Shown here: piece after piece, positions 43,392 to 54,852 of the stretch | Numbering within the stretch: position 1 is the stretch's first letter | How the letters are laid out: each line of letters starts with the position of its first letter | Assembly (NCBI GenBank): GCA_030247885.1 | Contig: JAPDRO010000026.1 | Location: forward strand, 186,001 to 250,000 | Origin: Taxawa tesnikishii (nom. ined.) | Lineage: Eukaryota; Ascomycota; Dothideomycetes; Dothideales | DNA length: 64,000 bases | Reading direction: 5' to 3' | The notes under the pieces: model-generated | What the model saw: only the letters and a program-made list of their open reading frames with translations | Databases searched by the model: none | What the model was told of the DNA's origin: nothing | Position numbers and translations under genes: made by a program

Positions 43392-44863
43392 GTTGTATCT
43401 GTATAATAGATATTTCAGACCCAAGTATATAGAAAAGGCATGTTAAGCTCAAGGAAATGTGGGATCCGTCGTCTTATGAAGAGTCGATGTATTCTTGTAT
43501 AGCGAGACGCAAGCGGGCCGGGGCTCTCGTTCAGGCGATGAGGCGCAGTGCAGGGATAACTGGTGAGTTTCAGTCCCAGGTATCGACTGGCCCCTCAGCT
43601 TGGTGCAGGGTATCCGTAAGTCCAACAATAGAGAGTGGTACTCGGAGCCGATGTGTGTCTTCTCTCAAGCCATACCTGCGATAAGGAGAAGAGCCATTTT
43701 CCTCAACGAAATGCAGGTCTTGTCAGGCCGGGAGCCTGAGGTAGAGAAGAGATGAGAGGAAAGATTAGCGGTCAGCCAATCGACTAGCGCGATGATTTAT
43801 TTCGTCCGACCGAGTGAGGCGGAGGCTGAGAGCTTGAGAGGGGTTGTGCAGGTGCCAGGCTGGCGCGACGCACCTTGTTCGCGCCCTGGCCGTCTTGCGC
43901 TTCTTTTTGTTTACCATACACACTATGCTTGACTTGACAACCGACCATCTCCATCTTGTATTTGCCTGTTAAAACGACTCTGTTCTCATAGTATACTCAG
44001 GAGAACGATATCCTTTGTACGTGATCTTGCTGCGACGGACGCAGTGGAGTCATGGGCCAGCGGGAATCTAAGGTATGACCGGTTATGTATTGAACGAGGC
44101 GCAGCACATACCAGGCCGAACACCTCCTTCTCTTTCCGTCCTTGCGCAAGACCCCCATAATCTTCGGTCACCATATAGGCTTCCCTGTCCCGTGCCTGCG
44201 CCTCCCTCAAAAGCTCTACGAAGGTTCGGCGAAGGAGCGCGATGATGACTGCGGCCTGGTAGTGGTCATCCTTCCACACGTTTCTCACCATCACCTCCTG
44301 AGGGCACTCACCTGAGGGCGGGACTCATAAGGTATCTAACCCATGCACGCTATATATCGCACACGCGTTCGCGCAGTCTGTGTTCGCGCATCCTTGGAGT
44401 TATCGCGTTCCTTTGATGTATTTATCCTACCGCTCCGCTGACTTTACAATGCGACAGACAACCCCAACAACAGGATATGATGCTGACGGCGCCAGCTATA
44501 ACCTCGTACTACGGCAACCAATGGTTTCCCCTTCCAAGAATTCTGCGGTTGGAAAACGGGTATGGGCTTTCCGCCTTTCTTTCTGTTGCCTAAAATGTCC
44601 GCTATCTCCCTCCATCTCTTCACGCAGACCGATGCGAGCTTTGGCTGGAGAATCTTGCTCTGCGCATCTCTGATGGACGTGGCTGACGACTGTAGAACGG
44701 CACGCCCAAAAAGCGCAGCCTCTACGCGCGCAGTCCAATCGGTCGTTACGTGACTAGGACACGTAGTCAGACTTCGGGCGACCAACCCACCGAGACTTCC
44801 AAGCCCGGTTTCTTGTCGCATGTCCGCAGCGTTCTTGAATCTAACCAACGAGAACCAGCAGCA
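43392..44863. other. Intergenic, membrane protein / adenosine deaminase
   Basis: About 1.5 kb. It may contain missing 5' exons of the minus-strand membrane protein (about 43440-43700), a weak minus-strand frame (43986-44294, listed) and the promoter of the adenosine deaminase gene. Confidence 0.4.
43986..44294 (-). CDS. Weak hypothetical protein
   Basis: A 102-codon frame with coding-like content in its first two thirds (DDHYQAAVIIALLRRTFVEL, ending GRKEKEVFGL), after which a strong donor GTATGT occurs at about 44115. If spliced to the acceptor near 44074, the protein would end four residues later. No family is recognised. Confidence 0.25.
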   Translation of the reverse strand: MMVRNVWKDDHYQAAVIIALLRRTFVELLREAQARDREAYMVTEDYGGLAQGRKEKEVFGLVCAAPRSIHNRSYLRFPLAHDSTASVAARSRTKDIVLLSIL

Positions 44864-46813
44864 ATGGGCAATGTCGTCAACCAGCCAACTGGAGCCATAG
44901 ACGCGCTCAAACAGAACTTCAACACCATGTCACCTTCCGGTTATTCGAGTAAGCGTAATGACCTGGTACACGCGGAAGCCGACCGATCCTGGGATAAACA
45001 CGCCAAGGATACAGCATCACAGGATGAGCTCACTGCCGCGACAATACTAGCGAAGACCCGCGAATATGAGCGGATACACCTTTTCGGCAATCTCCCTGGT
45101 GAGGCAGTACCCGGTCCAGAGACCCGTGATATGGGAGGCCGATTCCTTGTTAATCGAACTCACATCTATCATAAGAGCACCGTCTTCAAAGTGGCCAAAA
45201 ACATGCCAAAAGGCTGTCATCTGCATGTCCATTTCAATTCCGAGATGCCTCCGGAAGACCTCTTGCTTAGAGCGCGGAAATTAGTCCCTAAGACTATGTT
45301 CGTCAGAAGTACGCAGAAGCTTGTAAACCAAAAAGACTATACAGATACGGAAATCGTGTTTAGCGTCTTGCCTGACGATACACCAACGGGTGATATATTC
45401 TCTGAAAGTTATGATCCGAACTGGAGAGCGGAAGGTAGCAGGTCTTGGATGCTGTGGTGCGATTTCCGAGACCGGTTTCCAGCATGGGTCGAATGGAATG
45501 AGATCGTTGACGAGGAGTATCGCCTCGACCGAAGACAGCTAGACCGCGCAGAGCAATGGGCAATATACAAGATGGTCATCAGTCATGACGTCGCGTATGG
45601 CGAGACACAAACGCACAATGGGTGAGTTGCATATATCTGCAATTGACAATACCGACTGACGTCCGCAGCGCATGGGCCTGCTTCAACCAGGGTACCAGAG
45701 CCTTCAAAGGTCTTCTCAACTATGAAGGGACATACCGCTGGTACATACGAGAAGCCATCAATCGCATGATCGAGGATAAGATTATGTACGCCGAGTGGCG
45801 GCCAATGCTGATGGATAAGACCATCCCAAGCGATGACGGCAGAAAGCTCCTTCGTCTGTATGACCAGATGAGCATTATCTGCGCCGAGATGGATCAAAGG
45901 CGAGATGAATTGCGTAGTGAGGGCAAGATCAACCAATTTCCTTTTGGTGTCAAGATCATCTACTGCACTCCTCGCTCCATCCCAAGGACACGAATGCAAA
46001 CAGAGCTCCAGGATTGCCTCGAGCTCAAGCTACAATTTCCCCACCTCATCTGTGGTAAGTGTTTGTCATGTAATGCCCGTACGTTGAGCAGCTAGTAATT
46101 TCTGTGACACAGGCTTCGATCTAGTAGGTGCAGAAGACCGACCAAACAACATCGGCTTCTACGGCGACTTGCTCGTAGCTTTCCAGGAAACCTGCAAGTC
46201 CCACAACGTCGAGATCCCATTCATGTTCCACGCCGGAGAAACGCTACTGGACACCGGAGGTTCTCAACTATCGGAGAACTCCAACCTTTACGATTCTCTA
46301 CTGCTGGGCGCATGTAGGATCGGCCATGGTTATGCGCTTCTCAAGCACCCTCTGCTCATCGAAAAGTTCAAGCAGAATGACATCTGCATCGAGATTTGTC
46401 CGACGTCTAATGAGCTCCTGCATCTGTGTTCCAACATCAAGGAACACCCGTACCCAGAGCTGCTGGCCGCGGGACTGCACTGCACCATAAACTCTGATAA
46501 CTCATCGCTTTTCCGGTATGTTGACCACCTGGCTCTCTCATTTGACTCGCGAAATATATCTCAGCACGTAGCTACTGACAATCGCCGCAGTTCATCTCTC
46601 AGCTACGAGTTCTACCAAGTCATGGTAGGCTCACCCACAATGTCCCTACACAGCTGGCGGCAGCTGGTCGAGTGGAGTGTCGAGCACAGCTGTTTGACCA
46701 AAGCGGAGAAGGAACAGGCGATGGAGATCTTCAAGGTAGACTGGGAAGCGTTTTGCAGCTGGATAGTTACGGAGTACGGACCGACTGCTGATACCCTGCC
46801 GGAATTGAAGTAG
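44864..46813 (+). CDS. Adenosine deaminase-related growth factor (ADGF)-type deaminase
   Basis: Metal-dependent adenosine deaminase of the ADGF/CECR1 type common in fungi, 589 aa from the ATG at 44864. Exons are 44864-45621, 45669-46054, 46113-46515 and 46591-46813. The last intron (75 nt, GTATGT...CGCAG) is in frame and could be missed. Zinc-binding and catalytic motifs: GCHLHVHFN (HxH), IPFMFHAGETL (His and Glu), CRIGHGYAL (His) and the Asp of TINSDNSSLF. The ADGF-type WRAEGSRSWMLWCDFRDRFP block is present. Unlike animal ADGFs no signal peptide is seen, so it may be cytosolic or released unconventionally. It deaminates adenosine or a related nucleoside; substrate inferred from family. Confidence 0.88.
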
Positions 46814-47271
46814 ATTACAGGATGAAAGCACGCTGAAGGATCCGGCTTACGGCCGATTTAGATAAAGTGCAGGAGAACTGTGTTTGTTCCTAGCGGTTCT
46901 TGAAACGATGAGAAGATAGTCTAGATGAAGATTCGAAGCGTCGCTCACTGTCGAAATTCTACGCTTCCAAAGACATAAGCTCTATGCCGATAAGCTCTCT
47001 GCGACATCCAACGCCCTCAACTCAACCCTCCCGAATGTTTGATCTCCGATATCCGAATCAGCCCCGCAGAGGCGTCGGGCAACATGTCCGACTGGGTGCG
47101 GCCACCGGCCTGCTGTGAAAATTCGAAGAAGTTTTCTTGTGGCCATGGACTGTTAACGTTTCTCCACCAAGGCACGTCTCTGAAACGGTTACGGTGCTCA
47201 GTCAGTGTACGGTAATGGGATCGTAGTCTGCACAAAATTAGCTCATATCTTTTCCGCTGAATTTGGTTGTC
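46814..47271. other. Convergent 3' region, deaminase / hypothetical gene
   Basis: About 460 bp. A minus-strand frame (47017-47235) might be a last exon of the gene at 47272-47877, joined by the GTAAGA...TGCAG intron at about 47225-47271, but the phase is not convincing. Confidence 0.35.
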
Positions 47272-47877
47272 TTACGGTTCCAGAATCTTCTCACAGAATT
47301 CACTCAAGTGTCCAGGCCTTACATCTTTCATGGAAGCCTTTGTCCGCTCACGCAAGCAATACCGTACAGCATCTACAAAGCTTTCCGATCGATGAACTCC
47401 ATTGCGGACCTCTTTGATGATCTGGGTTGTCGATTTCGATTGCCAGGTTCCTGTAGCAACATCCATCATCTCAATTAGCGGCTCTGCGTTCGGAGAGGCT
47501 GCACAGTCCCTAAGGCGTATGGGAGCTGCAACAGCGAGTTCAGCTAGGCCAAGTCCAATAAGAAGCAGCCTCTGTTCTTCGAGTGTCTTCCTGTCGCAAA
47601 CATGCTCATCTGAAGAGAACGTATGTATCCGCTTTCCGGACTCGGCGATAGTCTGGAACCTGATTCCGCAGCAGCAAGGCCGCGAAGTCCATTTCGTTCG
47701 CCATAGAACGACCATCCATTGCGCGAAACCATACGAGAGTGCGGCTCGATCTTCTTCCCAAGCCTTGTACACGTTGGCTTCGTGCAGCAGAACTGTCTTT
47801 AGTAGATGCGCGAACCGCAACAAACGATTGACTATCGGCTCGTTGGTGTGGACGTAGGGCGGACTTATACTACTCAC
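47272..47877 (-). CDS. Hypothetical protein, weakly DUF7580-like
   Basis: A frame of 201 codons whose composition is protein-like: LRFAHLLKTVLLHEANVYKA, then a Trp/Cys-rich patch, and LEEQRLLLIGLGLAELAVAA followed by DAVRYCLRE. The last two blocks resemble the C-terminal part of fungal DUF7580-type proteins found with HET-s-like or kinase-like N-termini, but this is memory-based and weak. The start (MSSISPPY) may be internal to a larger gene. A donor-like GTAAGA directly follows GAACCG at the 3' end, so a short last exon is likely. The neighbour 2 kb to the right is a HET-domain gene. Confidence 0.38.
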   Translation of the reverse strand: MSSISPPYVHTNEPIVNRLLRFAHLLKTVLLHEANVYKAWEEDRAALSYGFAQWMVVLWRTKWTSRPCCCGIRFQTIAESGKRIHTFSSDEHVCDRKTLEEQRLLLIGLGLAELAVAAPIRLRDCAASPNAEPLIEMMDVATGTWQSKSTTQIIKEVRNGVHRSESFVDAVRYCLRERTKASMKDVRPGHLSEFCEKILEP

Positions 47878-50010
47878 AATGTTTTTATGAGGCTTATGCG
47901 TCCATTAAGGACAGATGATCCGACGGAAGGGTCGGATCGCAAAACGGCCCGCGAAACTGTATCCAATTTCTTTTGACGACCGAGGCATATGTGCAGTCTC
48001 TCTTGCGAAGTAGCAACACAACCAAAGCACGTGTTGCCTGAACACGACATCAAGCCGAGCTGATGGTTGTCCAATCCGAGGTTGGAACAACGTAGGGCTT
48101 ACAAGTCGGCAATGGAGTTCCAGTCATCCTTGATCACAAGTCGCACCATGTGTGAGGATTACGTTCCGCATGCGTTGCTCGGCCGGATGGTTCGTGGCAA
48201 TCTCTGTGGCATTTTGGACATTGGTGATGCGCAGGCGACCATAGTCGACGGGACCAGCGTTATCCATCCTTCTTATTACGTACCGTGCAGCTTTAGGTCT
48301 TACTCTTCCATGTCTTTACATAAAGACACGACGGCCTCGAGCCCTATGAAACACTTCCCTACTCTTGCTTCAACCGTGCGATTCACCAGACTTCCTGGAG
48401 ACTCAATTAACGTTCAGGACCTGGATCTCTCGCCTAGCGAGGACACCAGAGGACCAACCCCACTGTCCATCGACTGTACACCTCAAAATCTTGCCTTTTC
48501 CAAGAGCCGGTCCAAGGTCAGTTAAGTCTGCGTTATCAATTGCGGATCCAGCCTATCCAATGCTTATGAAACAAAATAAAGGCAGATGTCCAAGACCGTT
48601 CAAGAACCGCCCCAATGATGACCGGCATGTTGTGCTTCACTGGAAACAGACAGAACTTCTCCCCGTTGCAGATTCAAACGTTGACAACCGAATAGGAGGG
48701 AAAATACTGTGTGTTGAGCAAGAGCGATCTTCAATTCTCACACGGCAGGGATGGGGTGGTACAGCACAGCGCCATTCCACTCAACGTATGCCAGGGTAAT
48801 AAGAGCTGTCCGGGGATTCGAGCCACGCCAAACTTTAAGTGGCAACCGACTGGCTTTGAGAGGGATTCGCCCATTTGTGTAGGCGGAAACGCATACAGAT
48901 CAGAGCTGAAACGGCCGATAGTTAAGGCAAGTTTGCAGCAATAGGACGGCTCACATCCCGGAATGGCTCGAATCATCTTGGTCTACGTTAGGCCCAATTT
49001 GGAGATGGCACTACTACCACTACGTTGCAGATGCAGGAAGGCAGTCACAGAATACCAGCTACCCCGAGTCTCTCCGTCAACAGCCGTTGCCGGTGCTCGC
49101 TGACGAATGGCATCCTCCTCGATGCTTTGTCTCAAAAATCCGGACAGGGGTATTCGGGTTCTACAAAGCATTCGCTGGTTCAACAGTATTTGATGCGAAC
49201 CGTATAGTGCAGATACATGGTACAAGTGGGGGATGCCTGCTTCCTCCTCAATGCACTGCATTGCAGAATCCAGGAGAAGACAGCCTTGTGACGAGGCGCT
49301 TAAATCCCAAAGAGGACAAGCTCAACGCCACGAAGCGCCAAATCCCACGGTCTCACGTACAACAAATCAATTCTTGTTAAGGGGGACCGTCTTGAGGCAT
49401 GTTTTCGTTTTACTGACGAGTGCTAACACAATTGTAAACACGAATGGAGTCCAACGGAGGAGCTTCGTCATGTAGGGGCCGCAGAGAAGATCATCGCCGG
49501 GGATTATCAGAGCTTGCCATCGGCTCAAGATGATAGCAGGAGGCGTTCGGACGGCCCGCAGCAAAGGCACGCGAGCTAAACTTACCTCCAGCCGACAGCA
49601 GCCTCGCGGAACTCCCCTGCTGATTGGACCACTCAGTCAAGGCAAACGAGGCAAATAGCCCACCATCAGAGACCATCGTCCCGAGTCCATGAAGCCCGGC
49701 GCGTCAATGCAGCATATGATGAGTGTAGCCCCCGCCCTCGTCGGCCTTCTGGAGGCAGGCTGCTTACTTTTCTCATTGTATGGTCTCCAGGTGGAGGATC
49801 CAAGCGGCAGACATATCTCCGTCTATACCATCCGACGTCCATCCTAGTGCTCAGGTTCTGCAGAGCTTAATCCGGTCTTTCAGTGCATATCATAGCGTCC
49901 CCCGCCAACACAGCCGCATTCACTAGCCGGCTATATACCCCGAAGCGCACCCGCATCGCTAAGGCCACGGAACTGCGGATGTGCGCTATCTGATCACAAG
50001 ACGCCTTGTT
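47878..50010. other. Gene-poor stretch upstream of the HET-domain gene
   Basis: About 2.1 kb. Frames of 60-150 codons (for example 48067-48525) overlap others and carry no motif. I looked for element ends, long repeats and RT or transposase motifs and saw none. Confidence 0.4.
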
Positions 50011-52242
50011 ATGGAGCACCAGTTCCCGCTATACACGTATCAGACCCTAGATAACCACAAAGACATACGTCTTCTGAGGATTCTTCCAGGCGGATTTCAT
50101 GAGGCAATTCGTTGCGAATTGTCGATCAAGAAGGGCGAGGAGCAATATGAAGCGCTTTCCTACACTTGGGGCTTAGCAGAATCGACAGACTTTATCATTA
50201 TCCAAGCGGGACGCGAGTCGAGATCCTTCAATGTCACCCCAAATCTATATGCCGGGCTCAGGCGGCTGCGGAGGGAAAGGGAGCCTCGAGCGATATGGGT
50301 CGACGCTATCTGCATTAACCAAAGAAATGATCAAGAACGCAACAATCAGGTATCCATGATGTTCTCGATCTACACCGGTGCAAGCAGCGTCTGCGTGTGG
50401 TTGGGGGAGGCGGCCAACGACAGCCAGCTCGCAATCAGATTCATTGACGAGATATTGGAGATCGGTGGATTTGAGGACCTTGTCAATAGGCCTGACTGCG
50501 TTCCAAGATGGAAGGCTCTCAAAGAATTGATGACACGCGACTGGTTTACGAGGAGATGGGTTGTCCAAGAGATTGCTTTAGCCAGAAGAGCCATACTTCA
50601 CTGTGGTGAGGATAGCGTTGAATGGTCGGATTTCGCAGACGCTGTGGGCCTTTTTGGCGTCCGGAATCACAACATCTCGAAAGCAATCAAGGCATCAGCT
50701 ATGTACGACCACAATCCCGACTTGCTTGGAGATCTTCGTGCTCTTGGAGCAACTCAGCTTGTGGAACACACACGCAACTTGTTTCGCAAGAAAGATGACG
50801 GTACAATCGTCGAAAATCTTCTGGATCTAACAACCTTGGTTTCTAGGTTGACACCTTTCCAAGCGAAACAACCACACGATACAATCTATGCAGTGCTATC
50901 TCTTGCAAGGGACGCTATCCCCAAGCCTCCTGATGGAGTTCCGGAAGAAGCACCGACCCTAACCGATGCACAGAAGAAGAAGCTTGGCAGCTTCGTCAAG
51001 GCATGGAAGAACAAGGCTCAGAACAAAGCCTATCATTACATGGTCGACTACAAGAAAGATTTCTTTGGAGTGTGTCGTGATTTTCTCGAGTGGACGCTCA
51101 GCAAATCGGCGCGCTTGGACATTCTTTGTCATCCATGGGCTCCTGCAAGCCAAGAGAGTGTTGACAAGGGAAAGCAGAAGCGGGTACGGAAGTGGGACCA
51201 GTCTGATTCAGACGACGAAGACGACGGTGACGTTCCCACACCTATGACTGCACGTTCTTCCGATAATCGCGATCGAGCAAATTCGCAGGTTTCTGCCGCT
51301 GACTCAGTCATCGATGGACAGGCATCCGCCGGTGCTACTCGCGATGATTCAGATGCGAACCATGCTACAAACGGTCAGACGAATGGTCGTCCGAACTACG
51401 CCAATGGACATGGGAGCATCGGCGCCGTTGGTAAAAGGCCTCGAGATGATTCCGTGCCTTCATGGATCCCTACACTGTCTGGTGGGCCTTGGGGCAAGAA
51501 CGACGAAGGTCACTATACACGGGTTCAAGCAGATCCCCTCGTTGGCGGAGCTGCCACATACAGGGCGAGTGGAAACACTACGGCCTCGTACGCTTTGGTA
51601 AAGGCGAGGACCGAACATTCCATGTTGACGGATTCATCGTTGACGAAATCGACGAAACGACCTTACCGGCAAGGGAGGCTCGATTCCTATAGAGTGGCTT
51701 GGATTTGCTGGATGGGATGATTATGGAAACAAACAATCCCCTTCCCTCCCGACCGATTATGGAGGACGCTGGTGGTGGACAGGACCTCGGAAGGTCTCAT
51801 CGCGCCTTCATACTGGCGACGCCTTTTGAAGTACATTGCCCGTAAGTCACGCCATGCCGATGTTATCAACATTGAGAAGTTTCTTCATGGCGCCCATGGA
51901 AGCATACCGTTGATCGTGGAAGAGCTCCTGCGCCGCATGCAGTGTGTAGTTTGGGGCCGGCAGCTCATCGTTACTAAGGACAATTACCTTGGCCTTGCCC
52001 CAGAAAACACAAAAGCCAAGGATATTGTCTGTGTCTTCCTCGGCTGCCCGGTTCCAATGGTCCTTCGTTCGAAGTCGAAATCCAATCTTGACGGTCCATA
52101 CGAGGTTGTAGGTCCCTGCTACCTCCACACGATGATGGATGGAGAAGGGCAAGTAAAGTTCAAGGAGCGAACACAAGCAGATCCACACACGAAACTGCGG
52201 CGGCCCTGGCTGTATACAAAGCGACGTTTTGTTCTGGAGTGA
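50011..52242 (+). CDS. HET-domain protein, about three frame gaps
   Basis: Heterokaryon-incompatibility (HET) domain protein, about 745 codons from the ATG at 50011. The HET hallmarks are in the N-terminal third: YEALSYTWG (about residue 50), RAIWVDAICINQRNDQERN and WVVQEIALARRAIL. The middle has a charged linker with Asp/Glu runs (SDSDDEDDGDV). The conserved C-terminal part, starting with GKGEDRTFHVDGFIVDEI and ending with KRRFVLE, continues in other frames. The frame slips about three times between 51590 and 51745, and total length is again a multiple of three. HET proteins take part in non-self recognition that ends in cell death; most, like this one, have no assigned partner. Confidence 0.75.
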
Positions 52243-53191
52243 GCGGTAGGCAGTAACGCGGCCCGCTTTTGGAACACTGGCTGACCTCTGCAGGTCCTTC
52301 CCTTCTGCTGACCGGAACACGCTTCCTCAACAGCATACAATACCCTTCTTTCAATCTAGATCTCGTCGGTTCTGTGTGCACTGGTTTCCCTTAGTTTCTG
52401 AGTGATTTTCCTTAAATGTTGTTTTTCGTTTTTGAAGAAGGAATGTGTAGATGAGCGGATATGATGAATGAATATGATGAGCGCTATGCCATGGCTTTCT
52501 TACGTATGCTTGTACCCTAAGGCCTTCTCGTCTGGTCTGCTGATATCTACCTACCTGGGTCCAAAAATGTCACATGTCGCAGAGACAATCCGTACCTGTA
52601 GAAGAGGGTTTCATCTCAGGACTCCTTATCCCTTCCACTTTACGTGAACATTGCTTGATTCGAAGTCGAAGACGAAGCTGAATCCGTTCAGTCATGATAT
52701 TACTACTCCAGCACAGTATATTCATGCATGGCTGAACACAACCACGGTCTCTGTGCGTGTTATTGTGATGCCGTTCCTTGTACCTTGGCACGGCGAGACG
52801 GCATCACAATCTCATAGGAACCCCACCCCTCCTCGTATCGTCCCTTATGAACTGCTCCTTCATACATCTCCACTTGGCCTCCCTAGCTGAGCAGCGTAAA
52901 CGAAATGAAGACGATCGCACCCGACGAATTTGCCAGAGCGTTTCGAACACCGCCCCCGTTACCTAGTCCTGCATGACGCGGCCGCGCAACGACCACCACC
53001 CCGCCCGTTGAACGCGAGATTGTGTGCAAGCTCGCCGACACCACGTAATGCTACGTGCTGCTGCGCCGCGGAGCAGATCCCAGAGAAATGCGAAAAAGCC
53101 GTGTCCGCAAGAATCCTCGATTTTTGGTCTTGGCTAGAAAGAAAAAGAAAAAAAACATGGGAGGGGTAGGGGTAAAGGTGAGAGGGGCCGT

Positions 53192-53233
<42 letters not shown>

Positions 53234-53745
53234 TAGCAAAGGTGAAGGTGGATGGTGGGTATGGGGGGTCGTCGTAGTCACACAATACCAACATCGTTCT
53301 CTATTGTCGCAACAGAAGAGAGGGAAAGTAATTTGCTTCGAGATATGTGTTTTTTCATTTGTTTTTTTGTCGCTCCATGTGAGCTCGAAATCTACGTACT
53401 GTTCTCATCCTAAGTATTTCCCGAATCCACAATCCTCCTCATGGTGCGGTCCTGTCGACCCCGCCTGCCCAGTGCAAGCTCCGAATAAGAATTCTATGGC
53501 AGATGGTTATCCCAATAACGCCGTCGCCATGCAACAAATGGTATGCGTCTCTCACTGTCCGAGAGAGAGCAAAGAATGAACGACATAAAAGTTAAAAAGT
53601 GTAATATCAACAGGTTTGAACCGGCAATGCCTGTTGCTTGATCCCTCCACCTTGTCATGGATTACAAAAGAATATGTGTTTGCGATAAAAGGATAGCGAG
53701 TGAAAGCCCGAATGTCCAACAGGATAGGTGACGGCGATGTGGCGT
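52243..53745. other. Convergent 3' region, HET gene / cyclin
   Basis: About 1.5 kb between converging genes. It carries a (GA)18 microsatellite (53195-53231) and an A-rich tract (about 53137-53157). Nothing coding is supportable. Confidence 0.45.
53195..53231. repeat. (GA)18 microsatellite
   Basis: A perfect dinucleotide tract in the region between the HET gene and the cyclin gene. Confidence 0.97.
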
Positions 53746-54852
53746 TTAGTGGGAAATGCTAGTGCTGGAGAGGAAGCGCGACAGGATGCTACCGGCTCTG
53801 GCCTTCTTAGCTGGCTGCTCGTAGGCCGGGTCGATGGGCAGCTGGTGGATCTGACCCTTGGAGGTGACGGACTGGAGCGGAAGCTGCTCAGGGTCCTCGA
53901 GGTAGCGGGCAGAACGCACCGGCGACTCGTAGACGTTGACGTTCTCGACGTAAGAGCCGATCGAAGAGGCGGGCGAGGCGGTGCTGATGGAGTCGGCGGA
54001 GAAGACGGAGGAGGCCGAGTTGCTCCTCGTTGGAGGCGAGAGCGATGGCGTGCGAGACGGCACAAGATAGGCTCCGTGAGAGACGGAGCGCCGCGACTGT
54101 GGCGTAGAGATTTGACTCTGAGGAGAGTCGTAAGCGCCAGACAGGGCGGCTTGGGACTTGCGCTGCATCCTCACTGCGGCGTTGAGCTGGCGGTACTGGG
54201 CGTACTGCTCCTCGCGGAGCTGTGCGCGTCTGGCCCTCTCGGCCTGGCGTGTCTGGTAAGCTCTGATGGGGGCAAGGAAGGGCTCAAGGTGGCAGTAGAG
54301 GTCGTCCTCGGTGACCCTGAGGTCCCAGCCAAGAAGATTGAGGAGCTGCTTCTCCATCAGGTTGACCTCTGTGAGGCTGAAGCTGAAGTCAGGGTAGCCG
54401 CGGACGGTGGTGTAGCGGGCCCAGTGCTTGTTTTTGGGAGAGGAGTCGTTGAGGTTCTTGGCAGCAAGGATGAGGGAGGCAAGGAAGATCCGGTGGACGG
54501 TGCAGCGCATGCCCTTCGCGACTGGTGGAAGCCTCTGTTGCAGCCTGTGGAGGTAGACAAGAGAGGTCATCAGAGTAGGCACCTGAACGGAAGATCTCTC
54601 AACCAAAGAGGTGATGAACTCTTCCACTGTAGGAAGAGCTCGCTCTTGGAATGGATCAGCAGAGTGGTGAGGAGGAATGGTGGGCGGTGATGGTGGCATG
54701 CTCCTGTCTGCTGGCGACGGACCCTCGCACCTGATGACCTGAGAAGCCTTGATTGCCAGGTAGGAGATCATCTCCCTGGACACAGGCTGGTAGATGAAGT
54801 AGTTGAGAGCTGCAGCGTTCTGCTCAGCGGAAGCGGAAAGGTAGCTGTCCAT
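53746..54852 (-). CDS. pclA: PCL-type (Pho85-family) cyclin
   Basis: Cyclin of the PCL1/PclA group, 368 aa and single exon, partner of a Pho85-type CDK in polarity and cell-cycle entry. The start [19 protein letters not shown] is followed by the group-typical [15 protein letters not shown]. The cyclin box spans about residues 75-200: [57 protein letters not shown] and the terminal [16 protein letters not shown]. The C-terminal half is Ser/Pro-rich with many SP/TP sites and a basic coiled stretch ([20 protein letters not shown]). The frame is intact. A leader of some hundred bases probably precedes it (to about 55400). The Pho85-cyclin class is secure; the symbol is by resemblance. Confidence 0.9.
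   Translation of the reverse strand: MDSYLSASAEQNAAALNYFIYQPVSREMISYLAIKASQVIRCEGPSPADRSMPPSPPTIPPHHSADPFQERALPTVEEFITSLVERSSVQVPTLMTSLVYLHRLQQRLPPVAKGMRCTVHRIFLASLILAAKNLNDSSPKNKHWARYTTVRGYPDFSFSLTEVNLMEKQLLNLLGWDLRVTEDDLYCHLEPFLAPIRAYQTRQAERARRAQLREEQYAQYRQLNAAVRMQRKSQAALSGAYDSPQSQISTPQSRRSVSHGAYLVPSRTPSLSPPTRSNSASSVFSADSISTASPASSIGSYVENVNVYESPVRSARYLEDPEQLPLQSVTSKGQIHQLPIDPAYEQPAKKARAGSILSRFLSSTSISH

Noticed and set aside
48067-48525. A 152-codon plus-strand frame between the hypothetical gene and the HET gene.
   Set aside because: No recognisable motif, overlapped by another frame of similar length, and no conserved-looking segment.
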